NCBI RefSeq assembly: GCF_000016285.1
Contig: NC_011989.1
Coordinates: 809,001 to 873,000, forward strand
DNA: 64,000 nt
From: Allorhizobium ampelinum S4
GTDB lineage: Bacteria; Pseudomonadota; Alphaproteobacteria; Rhizobiales; Rhizobiaceae
Reading direction: 5' to 3'
A model generated the notes under the pieces. The model saw nothing but the letters and a program-made list of their open reading frames with translations, searched no databases and had not been told where the DNA came from. Positions within the stretch are counted from its first letter, which is position 1; every line of letters starts with the position of its first letter. Made by a program: the position numbers and the translations under genes. Of the stretch, positions 56,297 through 64,000 are shown piece by piece.

Positions 56297-56390
56297 TCTG
56301 TTGTTTGCCGTTTGTCTTTTCGAAAAAAGTATGCAGTAGAATTTGCGTTGGGAAAAGTGGATACCGGTTTTCTACCCAATGCTGTAGAGC
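56297..56390 (+). repeat. Repeat B-like / RIME-like fragment
   Basis: TTGTTTGCCGTTTGTCTTTTCG matches the middle of repeat B (written as TTGTTTGCCG and TTTGTCTTTTCG). GGGAAAAGTGGATACCGGTT then TTCTACCC is the palindromic block found in rhizobial RIME elements. Confidence 0.5.
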
Positions 56391-56452
56391 CTTGCGATAC
56401 AATGAAAATTCTAGGCGTGACGCTATCCTCGAATATCGCGCTGCGCTTTAAT

Positions 56453-56578
56453 GCCAAGTCATCGAAGATGCCCGTGCATCCTCACTTGACAAGAATTTCG
56501 AATATTTCAAATGCGGCAACGACTTGAGATATTCGAACACGGAATCCGAGCTGTCATCTTCAATGACAATTAGGACAA
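56453..56578 (+). repeat. Intergenic repeat family C, copy 4 (full)
   Basis: Runs from AAGTCATCGAAGATGCC through GCATCCTCACTTGAC, AATATTTCAAATGCGG and CGACTTGAGATATTCG to GTCATCTTCAATGAC. Full-length counterpart of 36626-36752, opposite orientation. Confidence 0.65.
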
Positions 56579-56677
56579 GTGCCGGGGATAAGTGCCGGCG
56601 AGGGGAAAATTCTGCCACATTCGGAGGCTTATTTGCAAGTACGTGACGATTCTAGACCGAAAGCAGGGGCAAAAACC

Positions 56678-56938
56678 ATGCGCTTCCTTATCGCTATGCT
56701 GTTGCTGGCCGGCAGCCTGTTTTCGCCAGTGGGTGCGCTTGCGCAAAGCGATGACGTGGAATCGATCATCAAATCGATCAGCACCGAAAAGCTGACCCTG
56801 ACGCTGGAGGATGGCAAAACCTATTCGGTGCCAGCGGAATTCAATTTCGACGGCCTGACGACCGGCGTCAAGGTTGTGGTTTATTACACCATGGTCGATG
56901 GCAAGCGCGTTGTGGACGATTTGCAGGTCGTGAACTGA
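56678..56938 (+). CDS. Small periplasmic DUF1344 protein
   Basis: An 86-residue exported protein with a signal peptide of about 22 residues (ending GALAQS). The mature part is a small beta domain: STEKLTLTLEDGKTYSVPAE, then TGVKVVVYYTMVDGKRVVDD. Start, size and sequence match the rhizobial DUF1344 family, whose function is unknown. CAGGGGCAA lies before ATG 56678. Confidence 0.82.
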   Translation: MRFLIAMLLLAGSLFSPVGALAQSDDVESIIKSISTEKLTLTLEDGKTYSVPAEFNFDGLTTGVKVVVYYTMVDGKRVVDDLQVVN

Positions 56939-56948
56939 CGCCGATCTG

Positions 56949-57539
56949 TCAAAGCCAATTCAGGCTATTGTTTTCAAGGTCGATCAGGAGAATTTTGTCC
57001 TGGGGGATTGGCATGGCGCAGGCCTCGTTGGCATCGACATTGCCAATCAGCCGGAACAGGCTGCGGATAACGCCGCCATGGGTCACGGCCACGGTTGGCT
57101 GGCGGACTGAGGCAAGCCAGGCACCGGTGCGCCAGGACAGGATCTCATAGCTTTCAGCCCGTTGGCCAGGGGCAATGAAGTCCCATTTGCCCTGGGACCG
57201 CTGTTTGACCCGCTCCGGGTACAGCTCTTTCAATTCGCGGGTTGTATGACCTTCCCAGTCGCCAAAACAGATTTCCTTTAGCCGGTCGTCGAGCCGGTAA
57301 CGCTCGGGGTCGAGCCCCATTTCGGTGCGGACCCGCTGCATGGTCTCGCGGGTGCGGCCAAGAGGGGAGGCGACGAAATCGAATGTATCGACTGTATCGC
57401 CCAGCACATGGCGCAGGGTTTCGCCATTGCGCATCGCCTGGCCACGGCCTGTGGCGTTCAGCGGAATATCCGTCTGGCCCTGAAACCGACCTTCGGCGTT
57501 CCAGTCCGTCTGTCCGTGGCGAATGACGTAAAGCAGCAC
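56949..57539 (-). CDS. Histidine phosphatase family protein (phosphoglycerate mutase-like)
   Basis: A 196-residue phosphatase/mutase. The catalytic phospho-His is in YVIRHGQTDWN at residues 4-14; the second His is in VAVTHGGVIRSLFR. Family members include cofactor-dependent mutases, alpha-ribazole phosphatases and small-molecule phosphatases, so no substrate is proposed. GTG 57539 preceded by GGAAGG is preferred to an in-frame TTG at 57557. It follows fabI by 46 bp on the same strand. Confidence 0.88.
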   Translation of the reverse strand: MLLYVIRHGQTDWNAEGRFQGQTDIPLNATGRGQAMRNGETLRHVLGDTVDTFDFVASPLGRTRETMQRVRTEMGLDPERYRLDDRLKEICFGDWEGHTTRELKELYPERVKQRSQGKWDFIAPGQRAESYEILSWRTGAWLASVRQPTVAVTHGGVIRSLFRLIGNVDANEACAMPIPQDKILLIDLENNSLNWL

Positions 57540-57585
57540 GGCAGACGAACCTTCCAAGTCTTGTTCCCGGCCTTGTATCCGGGTC

Positions 57586-58404
57586 TTAATCCTTGACGAC
57601 CGACATATCCGGCGCGTCCACGGCCTTCATGCCGACCGTGTGGTAACCGCAGTCGACGTGATGGACTTCGCCGGTCACGCCGCTGGACAGGTCCGACAAC
57701 AGATAGAGGCCGGATGTGCCGACTTCGTCGGTCGTGACATTGCGCTTCAGCGGCGAATTATATTCGTTCCACTTCAGGATATAGCGGAAATCGCCGATGC
57801 CGGAGGCTGCCAAGGTCTTGATCGGACCGGCCGAAATGGCATTGACGCGAATGCCGCGCTTGCCCATGTCGACGGCGAGATAGCGGACGCTGGCTTCCAG
57901 CGCTGCCTTGGCCACACCCATCACATTATAATGCGGCATGACTTTTTCCGCACCGTAATAGGTCAGCGTCAGCAATGCGCCGCCATCCTTGAGAATGGCT
58001 TCTGCCCGCTTGGCGACAGCGGTAAACGAATAAACAGAAATATCCATGGTGCGGGCGAAGTTTTCGCGGCTGGTATCCAGATAGCGGCCGGTCAACTCGT
58101 CCTTGTCGGAAAAGGCGATGGCGTGCACGACGAAGTCGATCTTGCCCCACTTGTCCTCGACATTCTTGAACACAGCATCGACGCTTTCCAGATCGGTCAC
58201 GTCGCAATCGCCTGCCATGAAGCCCTCAAGCTCCTGGGCCAGCGGCTCGACACGCTTCTTCAACGCATCGCCCTGCCATGTCAGCGCAATCTCCGCGCCG
58301 GCATCCCGGCAGGCCTTCGCTATGCCCCATGCGATGGAACGATTATTGGCAACACCCATGATGATGCCACGTTTGCCTGCCATGAGGCCCGAAATTTGAG
58401 CCAT
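57586..58404 (-). CDS. fabI: Enoyl-[acyl-carrier-protein] reductase (NADH)
   Basis: Reduces trans-2-enoyl-ACP in the last step of each fatty acid elongation cycle. The 272-residue protein has GVANNRSIAWGIAKA for NAD binding, the active-site Y-x6-K in YNVMGVAKAALEAS, and RVNAISAGPIKTLAASGI. It is the triclosan-target type of the SDR family. AAGGAG lies before ATG 58404. Confidence 0.96.
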   Translation of the reverse strand: MAQISGLMAGKRGIIMGVANNRSIAWGIAKACRDAGAEIALTWQGDALKKRVEPLAQELEGFMAGDCDVTDLESVDAVFKNVEDKWGKIDFVVHAIAFSDKDELTGRYLDTSRENFARTMDISVYSFTAVAKRAEAILKDGGALLTLTYYGAEKVMPHYNVMGVAKAALEASVRYLAVDMGKRGIRVNAISAGPIKTLAASGIGDFRYILKWNEYNSPLKRNVTTDEVGTSGLYLLSDLSSGVTGEVHHVDCGYHTVGMKAVDAPDMSVVKD

Positions 58405-58594
58405 TATTTGCTCCTTGAGACTTCTATCGAACCTGCCTATCGCATAGGCCGATCCTTGGTTCAAGCTGTGCTACACCTGTCTTCATGGGAGAGAAGCAAC
58501 AAATACTGTAAGGAGCCGTAACAAAGGGTGTGGCTATCACTGTGTGATTACAGCGAAATTCGGTTTACCCCGTCATTTTTCCGGGGGGCGGAAA

Positions 58595-59884
58595 CTACAG
58601 GAAAAGCCCGTGCTTCATCACTTTCATCAGATCTGTGACTTTTTCGTCCGGTTTTTCCCAGAGCACGACCCTGATTTCGACGACCAGAGCGCCTCGTTCG
58701 TCCGGGCCGCTGGGCAGGCCTTCGCCGTCGATGCGGATGCTCTGGTCTGAGCCGGTCCAGGCCGGTACGGTAATGTCGAGCGGTCCTTGCGGCCCTTCGA
58801 TCACCGTCTCGCATCCCAGCACGGCATCCTCAAGCTTGATCGGCACCACGCAGTGAATGTCATAGCCATCGACGCTGAAGGCAGGGCTTTTCAACACCCG
58901 CAGCGTGACCAGCACATCGCCTGTTAACATGCTCGGCACTTTCAGCCCCTTGCCGGACAGCCGGGCAATGCTGCCATCGGTATACCCTGCTTCCAGCGGC
59001 AGCCTCACCTCGCGTCCATCGCTGAGCTGGACGGAAATGGTGTTGTGTTGCAACAGGTCGTCAATGGCAATGGTGGCCTCGACCATGATGTCGGGGGCCT
59101 TTTCGAGAACCGGCGGCGCCGGTTTGCGGATGCGTCGCACCAGCGATGAAATCAGGCCAAGAACCGGAAGTGCAAAGCCGCGTGACCGGTTACCGTCTTC
59201 GCTCGCCTCGTCTTCACCTCGCCGCTGATCGGTCTGGCGCTGCTCGGTCTGGGTGGTGCCAAAAATCTTCGAGACGGCATCGTCTGCCGCATCCGGGCTG
59301 GCGGGGCGGCTGGAGGCCGCCGTTTCGGCGGTGTCGGGAGCCGCTTTCGCGGTTTCCGGTTTCGCTGCGGCCTGGGGCTGCGCTTGAGCCTGCGTTTGAG
59401 CCTGGGCTTTGGCCGAGGCGTTGGCGCTTGCTGTTGCGTCGGCCGACGCATTGGCGGCCTGGGCTTCGGCCGATTGCGCGCGGGCACGGGCGGCCTCAAC
59501 CTTGACATTCAGCATTTCGGCGGCTTTTTCAGCCTTGGCCTTTTCCGCCTCGATGCGCGCCAGATCGGCCATGACGCGCTCCGCATTGGCCTTGGCCTGA
59601 CGGGCGCGCTCGGCGGCCGCACGGGCTTCCTCGCGTTGTTGCATGATCGTCTGTTCGCGTTTCATGGCGTCCATTTTCGAGCGTTGCTGGTCGTAGCGGC
59701 TTCGTTTTGCGGGGTCCTTGAGCACATCATAGGCCTGCCCGATCTCCGCAAACCGTTGGGTTGCTGTTGGGTCCTCCCGGTTCTGATCGGGATGAGAGGT
59801 CTTGGCTTTCGAGCGCCAGGCAGCCTTGATCTCGTCAGTACCAGCATCACGCTGCACGCCGAGAATGGAGTAGGGATCACGCAT
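58595..59884 (-). CDS. DnaJ-like co-chaperone without zinc finger
   Basis: A 429-residue Hsp40 protein. The J domain covers residues 1-70 (DPYSILGVQRDAGTDEIKAA; HPD in KTSHPDQNRED). A long Ala/Gln/Lys coiled-coil-like region (about 75-200) follows, with low-complexity AQAQTQAQAQPQAA. The C-terminal domains resemble the substrate-binding CTDs of type II DnaJ/CbpA. No CxxCxGxG zinc repeats are present. GGTGG lies before ATG 59884. It is 190 bp upstream of fabI on the same strand. Confidence 0.88.
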   Translation of the reverse strand: MRDPYSILGVQRDAGTDEIKAAWRSKAKTSHPDQNREDPTATQRFAEIGQAYDVLKDPAKRSRYDQQRSKMDAMKREQTIMQQREEARAAAERARQAKANAERVMADLARIEAEKAKAEKAAEMLNVKVEAARARAQSAEAQAANASADATASANASAKAQAQTQAQAQPQAAAKPETAKAAPDTAETAASSRPASPDAADDAVSKIFGTTQTEQRQTDQRRGEDEASEDGNRSRGFALPVLGLISSLVRRIRKPAPPVLEKAPDIMVEATIAIDDLLQHNTISVQLSDGREVRLPLEAGYTDGSIARLSGKGLKVPSMLTGDVLVTLRVLKSPAFSVDGYDIHCVVPIKLEDAVLGCETVIEGPQGPLDITVPAWTGSDQSIRIDGEGLPSGPDERGALVVEIRVVLWEKPDEKVTDLMKVMKHGLFL

Positions 59885-60272
59885 TTTACCACCAACCAAA
59901 TACAAGAGCGGTTCAATTGAGATCTGTCCGGGTCACGACATCGCACCCGTAAGGGGAAATATGATGTACCGTAACACTTTCAATCTGTTGCGGAAATTTC
60001 AGAACAAAAGATTTTTGCCCAGCAATTTCGCAGAAAGGTGAATCATTCACGCTCATACGCGGCAAGCATTGTCTTTATCTGTCTCGCCACGGGACATGAT
60101 TATATTAGGAAGCAGATGCTAACCAGTGGTTACGCTTGGGGAATAATTCCTTGAATCAGGGTTTGATGCCAATGGAATTTACGCAATGGGTGCTGCCGTC
60201 AGCGGCTATAACCCTTAGTAAGTCATGGAAAGCCGGTGCAATCGGCGTTTTTACAGCACGGAATTGCTGATC
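59885..60272. other. Intergenic region
   Basis: About 390 bp between two minus-strand genes (the dnaJ-like gene and the lipoprotein). It holds no gene; a 34-codon frame at 60169 is not supported. The promoter of the dnaJ-like gene should lie near 59900-60000. Confidence 0.35.
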
Positions 60273-60725
60273 TCAGGACTGCTTGTCGAAATTCACCAAT
60301 TGCCACTGGCCATCGCCGGCCAGGCAGGTGCGGCCATAGAATTTGGCAATGCCGTCATAGGCATGGCGGCTGGTGACGAACACCCGGCAGATCACGCCAT
60401 TGCTGCGATCCTCGGAAATCGAGTTGATCACACCGGCGCTTCCCGTTGTGGTATTGGCCCAGGGAACCGGGCTCGGACCCAGTTTTTCAAGATCGGCGGA
60501 AGAAACCGCATTGCGAACCGTATCCTGATCGGACCGCTTTTCCGGTTCGTTTGGAATGGTGCCGGTGGAAATCGACCGATCGACCTTAGGCGTATCGCCT
60601 CCGAAGTCCATGACGCCACCGACACAGCCGCCCAACATGAGGCAAAGCGCCGCCATGGCCATAAAACGACCGCTGGTCGCCCAGCGTCCCTTTCTGCATC
60701 GATCCGGCTTTGCTATGTCTCTCAA
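60273..60725 (-). CDS. Small outer-membrane or surface lipoprotein (RT0821/Lpp0805-like)
   Basis: A 150-residue protein with a lipoprotein signal. The positively charged start (RDIAKPDRCRKGRWATSGR) and the lipobox LMLGGC near residues 29-34 mark a lipid-anchored Cys34. The mature domain ends CRVFVTSRHAYDGIAKFYGR then CLAGDGQWQLVNF, typical of the RT0821/Lpp0805 surface protein family. The start is a TTG at 60725 preceded by GGACAGG; Met22 is too close to the lipobox. It diverges from pdxH. Confidence 0.8.
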   Translation of the reverse strand: MRDIAKPDRCRKGRWATSGRFMAMAALCLMLGGCVGGVMDFGGDTPKVDRSISTGTIPNEPEKRSDQDTVRNAVSSADLEKLGPSPVPWANTTTGSAGVINSISEDRSNGVICRVFVTSRHAYDGIAKFYGRTCLAGDGQWQLVNFDKQS

Positions 60726-60787
60726 GACCTGTCCTGTCCTTCATGCGTCGTTGGCGGCGCGGGCATATGCGGAGCATTTAACATAAT

Positions 60788-61408
60788 ATGTCGCAAAATG
60801 AGTTAACAACCGGTGACTTTACCGATGAACATGAACCTTTTGGCTTGTTCGAAACGTGGCTCACGGAGGCAAAGGCCTCGGAGATCAACGATCCCAACGC
60901 TGTCGCATTGGCGACAGTCGATGAAAGCGGCCTGCCAAATGTGCGCATGGTGCTGCTGAAAGATTTCGATCAAAACGGATTCGTCTTCTATACCAACTTC
61001 GAGAGCCAGAAGGGTACGGAGATTCTTTCCCAAAAGAAAGCCGCGATGTGCTTTCACTGGAAATCCCTGCGACGCCAGGTGCGGTTGCGCGGCGAAGTGG
61101 AGGTCGTGTCCGACGCCGAGGCCGATGCCTATTACCAGACAAGACCGATCGGCAGCCGGATCGGCGCCTGGGCCTCGAAACAGTCGCGGCCGCTGGAGAG
61201 CCGGTTTGCGTTGGAAAAAGCGGTTGCCGAATATACGGCGCGTTACGCCCTGGGGTCTATTCCCCGTCCAGCCCATTGGTCGGGTTTCCGGATCAAGCCA
61301 TTGACCATCGAATTCTGGCGTGACGGTAAATTCCGCCTGCATGACCGGATCGAGTTTCGCCGCGAGGCGCTGGGGCAGCCCTGGAACAAGGTGCGTATGT
61401 ATCCTTGA
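60788..61408 (+). CDS. pdxH: Pyridoxamine/pyridoxine 5'-phosphate oxidase
   Basis: Makes pyridoxal 5'-phosphate with FMN and oxygen. The 206-residue protein has [20 protein letters not shown] and SQKGTEIL in the FMN site, IGAWASKQS for PLP/FMN binding and the C-terminal family signature [14 protein letters not shown] ([20 protein letters not shown]). Nothing is missing. Confidence 0.96.
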   Translation: MSQNELTTGDFTDEHEPFGLFETWLTEAKASEINDPNAVALATVDESGLPNVRMVLLKDFDQNGFVFYTNFESQKGTEILSQKKAAMCFHWKSLRRQVRLRGEVEVVSDAEADAYYQTRPIGSRIGAWASKQSRPLESRFALEKAVAEYTARYALGSIPRPAHWSGFRIKPLTIEFWRDGKFRLHDRIEFRREALGQPWNKVRMYP

Positions 61409-61436
61409 TCTCGCAAGGGCTGTGTTTCTCCGTGTG

Positions 61437-62486
61437 TCACGCAGCCGGTTTGCGTGACATCAGGCGAAAGGGAATGCCCGATGCCAGCGTCCGGACCGTG
61501 GCTGGCGTCTGGAAATGACCATTGAGTGAAATGCGCGGCAGGGCGTGCAAGCGCTGTCCGTCCTTTGCAAACAGTGTCGCGGGCTGGGTGGTGACTGCCA
61601 GACGGAAACCGGCCTCGCGCACCAAATCGATGGTACGCTGATTGACGCTACGGCCATCGCCATAGGGATAGGCGAAACTGACCGGTCGCGTTCCGGTCAG
61701 GGTTTCGAGATAATCGGCGCAGAGTTTCAACTCCTGCTGCACCGTTTCATCATCAAGCCCGGTTAAGCCTCGATGGCTGACCGTATGAGCGCCCAGGCTG
61801 ACCAGCGGATGGGCGGCAAAATCGGCCAGCGCCTCCGAGGGCAGGATGGCTTTGGCAACGATGTCGCGGCTGTCTATGCCGACCTCTGCCGCCATCCCGT
61901 TTAGCCTGCCGATCATGTCTGCCTCGTTCATCGCCGTAATCTGGCTGGCGATCTGCCGGAACGCGGCGGCTTTGCGCAATGGCGTGTCGGTGGACAGGAT
62001 GCGCCTCCTGCCGTCGAAGTCCCATTTCAGCTGCTCAGCCTTGCGGGTCAGGGCAGCAAGGGTTTCCCACCAGAGGCCATGGCTGCGCTCGCTGAGGCCC
62101 TGGCAGACAAAAACCGTGAAGGGCGCATCGAACCGCTCGAAGATCGGCAGGGCGAAGTCACGGCTGCTGTAATAGGCATCATCAAGAGTAAAGGCCGCAA
62201 ACGGCCTTTGACCTGGCCCTGTGGCAAGCCGTGCGGGCACATCTTCCAGGCGGATGAATTCGTAATTTTCCCGCCACAGGGCGCGAAGGGCAGTATCCAG
62301 GAATTTGGGGGTGATTTCCAGATGCCGGTTGGGGTCGGGTCTCAGAGGAAGATATGGGCGCACCTGATGCAGGGTGAAGATCGCGCCGAGTCCGCGCGCA
62401 TCCTTCCACGCACCGAACCTGCGCGCCATCCCCGCCGCGACCAGTCCGCCCGCGATCAGCCCCTGCTTGAAAATAGTCCCATCCAT
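61437..62486 (-). CDS. Polysaccharide deacetylase (NodB homology) family protein
   Basis: A 349-residue carbohydrate esterase 4 family protein. The metal Asp pair is in FTLDDAYYSS, a variant of TFDDG. H-x3-H is in GAHTVSHRGL and the substrate loop is FAYPYGDGR. The N-terminus carries a hydrophobic stretch (GLIAGGLVAAGMARRFG) that may anchor it to the membrane. It would N-deacetylate a surface sugar polymer; the polymer is unknown. It is convergent with pdxH. Confidence 0.88.
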   Translation of the reverse strand: MDGTIFKQGLIAGGLVAAGMARRFGAWKDARGLGAIFTLHQVRPYLPLRPDPNRHLEITPKFLDTALRALWRENYEFIRLEDVPARLATGPGQRPFAAFTLDDAYYSSRDFALPIFERFDAPFTVFVCQGLSERSHGLWWETLAALTRKAEQLKWDFDGRRRILSTDTPLRKAAAFRQIASQITAMNEADMIGRLNGMAAEVGIDSRDIVAKAILPSEALADFAAHPLVSLGAHTVSHRGLTGLDDETVQQELKLCADYLETLTGTRPVSFAYPYGDGRSVNQRTIDLVREAGFRLAVTTQPATLFAKDGQRLHALPRISLNGHFQTPATVRTLASGIPFRLMSRKPAA

Positions 62487-62731
62487 ACGTGGTTTTCCGG
62501 CAGCCGCGGCTGCGCTGTCTTTGAAAAAAGATGCTCTATAACAGGTGTCCGGAATGGACCGGATCGGTTTAATCGAATGGGCAGTCCCATCCGGCCCAAA
62601 GGGTTATCGTCTCAATACATGCCAGATTAATGGTACGGATTTAAGGAATTGTGCATCGGCTCCGGTTTTAAGCCCGACTCCGGCGATTAAACTGTTGTTC
62701 TCAGGATAAAATCTATGGAAGAGCCTGGATC

Positions 62732-64000
62732 TCACCGGGTTTTCCTCAGGCTTCTCACCATCCAGGGCGCCAGCAGGATTGCCGGAGCAAGGCAGGCCAG
62801 GCCAAACAGGACGCTATTGCCGACCGCATGGCGCAGCACCTCCGGCGATGCCGTGCCGGAAAAGCCTGAGCGATTGGCAATGAGACCGGCCAGTGCGGCC
62901 CCCATGGCATAACCGGCGGTCTGCAATGTGGGCAAAAGTGCTGAGGTCCGGTCGCGGTCGTCAGGTGGGCTCGCCTCCATCATTGTCTGGCTGAGCGCCG
63001 CCCACGCCATGCCAAAGGCCATGCCCACGGCGATAAGCGACAGGATCAGTCCCGGTAGGTGACCGGTTGCAATGGCAAGCGTGATGCCGGCAAGGCCGCC
63101 AGCCTCGGTGAAGATCCCCAGCAGGATCAGTCTTTCTCTGGCTTTTTGGGTGGAGATATTGGCGGTGATTACAGCCGTTAGGCTCCAGCTGACCGCCATC
63201 AGCGCGCTCAACGCACCCGCTGCCATTGGTCCCATCGACCAGAGATGTTGCAGCGTATAGACGAGATAGACGCCAAGAGCCGCTTCGGAAAGTGGCATGA
63301 GCAACACGATCCACAGGCCAAGCCCGACCGGTGTTGACGCCACAAAGGCGCCCGCGGGCAGGATCGGCTGAAGACTGTTTCTGTCGAGCGCGACAAACAG
63401 CAGACAAGCGGCAAGCGCCATGCCGATCATGGTGTTTCGGGAGATCTCCAGCGCCGTCAGATTTGCGGCCAGCAGGAGCACCAGCCCGACCAGCAGCAGG
63501 CTCAGTCGGCCTATCGGCAAGCCACCCGGATTGGCCGGTTTTTTGCCATTTTTCTCCCCTTTTGGAACGGCGATCCTGGCCAAAATCAGAAAGACGATGC
63601 CGGCGGGGACGTTGACGAGGAAGGCTGCGCGCCACGAAATCGCCTCAGTCAACAGCCCGGCCAGTACTGGCCCCCCAAAGGCCGACACCGCCCAGACGGC
63701 GGCTTCGATACCGAAAATGCGGGCAATCAACCTGCGCGGGAACAGCGTCGAGATCAGCATATAGCACAGAGCCAGGACAGCGCCTTCCCCAAGCCCCTGC
63801 AAGACCCGCCCGATGATGATGCCCGCCATCGATCCCGCCAGACCGGCGGTTAGTGTTCCCGCCAGGAATATCAACGTGACGATAGCGAGCGCGCCTCGGG
63901 TGCCGACCCGGGCCTTGAGGCTGGCGCAACTTGCGCCTGCCACAATCGATGCGGCCAGATAAAGCGTGCTGGTCCAGGGCAACCACTGCGCGCCACCAAG
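62732..64000 (-). CDS. MFS transporter, N-terminally incomplete at the window edge
   Basis: A drug/metabolite:proton antiporter of the major facilitator superfamily with about 12 helices expected. The frame runs from 62732 through the window end (upstream codons read LGGAQW), so the true start lies beyond 64000; 422 residues are seen. Visible MFS motifs are GRVLQGLGEGAVLALCYMLI and SAFGGPVLAGLLTEAISWRA. The LQW/WTSTLYLAAS beginning is typical for the DHA-type exporters. Substrate unknown. Confidence 0.88.
   Translation of the reverse strand, partial: LGGAQWLPWTSTLYLAASIVAGASCASLKARVGTRGALAIVTLIFLAGTLTAGLAGSMAGIIIGRVLQGLGEGAVLALCYMLISTLFPRRLIARIFGIEAAVWAVSAFGGPVLAGLLTEAISWRAAFLVNVPAGIVFLILARIAVPKGEKNGKKPANPGGLPIGRLSLLLVGLVLLLAANLTALEISRNTMIGMALAACLLFVALDRNSLQPILPAGAFVASTPVGLGLWIVLLMPLSEAALGVYLVYTLQHLWSMGPMAAGALSALMAVSWSLTAVITANISTQKARERLILLGIFTEAGGLAGITLAIATGHLPGLILSLIAVGMAFGMAWAALSQTMMEASPPDDRDRTSALLPTLQTAGYAMGAALAGLIANRSGFSGTASPEVLRHAVGNSVLFGLACLAPAILLAPWMVRSLRKTR

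Larger units (their letters stand above)
55962..56677. other. Repeat-filled intergenic region
   Basis: About 716 bp with no gene. It holds repeat C copies at 55983-56053 and 56453-56578, and a repeat B-like fragment at about 56297-56390. AT-rich in the 56080-56200 part. ORFs of 60-90 codons across the repeats are not credible. Confidence 0.55.

Noticed and set aside
60169..60273. A 34-codon frame beginning ATGCCAATGG
   Set aside because: No convincing ribosome binding site or family; its 3' end runs to the stop of the lipoprotein gene on the other strand.
1..64000. tRNA, rRNA or CRISPR arrays
   Set aside because: No cloverleaf with the T-loop consensus, no rRNA-like block and no regularly spaced direct repeats with unique spacers were seen by reading; a program scan (tRNAscan-SE, CRISPR finder) was not possible.

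Overview
The window is chromosomal DNA of an alphaproteobacterium, almost certainly a member of the Rhizobiaceae (Agrobacterium/Allorhizobium/Rhizobium group). The clues are a GC-rich coding background, a BA14K-family protein, a DUF1344-type small periplasmic protein, a DmeR-DmeF metal efflux pair, a BioMNY biotin transporter, a bifunctional-looking RibB with a decayed second domain, and RIME-like intergenic mosaic repeats. I name no species. No rRNA, tRNA, CRISPR array, prophage or intact insertion sequence was seen.

Layout. 1-8.0 kb: the start of an acyltransferase, tex, a cyclopropane fatty acid synthase, ubiA, dmeR-dmeF and a small conserved protein. 8.6-14 kb: a large six-repeat DUF1217 protein and the molybdate system modABC, with a one-domain ModE gene facing it at the end of a tsaC/FAD-oxidase operon (13.6-16.5 kb). 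16.6-24 kb: a GGDEF-like protein with a broken active site, a chemoreceptor, and a Rieske oxygenase/reductase pair of the glycine betaine (or stachydrine) demethylase type. 24-34 kb: a BA14K protein, a ZntB/CorA transporter, an acyl-CoA dehydrogenase/crotonase operon, another chemoreceptor, and the RNA methyltransferases TlyA and RlmD-like. 34-40 kb: two more chemoreceptors sharing a C-terminal tail, with a long intergenic region between them. 39.7-43 kb: dxs, xseB and an HDAC-like deacetylase. 43-52.7 kb: mostly housekeeping genes (thioesterase, phosphotransferase, bioMNY, agmatinase, YcaQ-like glycosylase, cupin, deoxyribosyltransferase, ribB, aroC). 52.8-64 kb: a large GGDEF-EAL protein, DUF1344, a histidine phosphatase, fabI, a DnaJ-like protein, a lipoprotein, pdxH, a polysaccharide deacetylase and a truncated MFS transporter.

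The most interesting structure is not a gene. A short inverted-repeat element occurs three times (17.7, 23.3 and 36.3 kb). Its core runs from CAGTC to GACTG and is 195 bp in two copies and 140 bp in the third, which has an internal deletion. Each copy is flanked by an exact 3-bp direct repeat of the form TNA (TAA, TTA, TTA). This is the signature of a non-autonomous transposon (MITE) moved by an unseen transposase. One copy sits at the stop codon of a gene and another interrupts a RIME-like repeat. Two further intergenic repeat families (B at 18.0, 31.4, 36.5 and 56.3 kb; C at 28.7, 36.7, 56.0 and 56.5 kb) fill the larger gaps.

Signal transduction is dense: four chemoreceptors and two cyclic-di-GMP-type proteins, one of them probably enzymatically dead. 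Coordinates of genes starting inside longer open frames were set by the best ribosome binding site.
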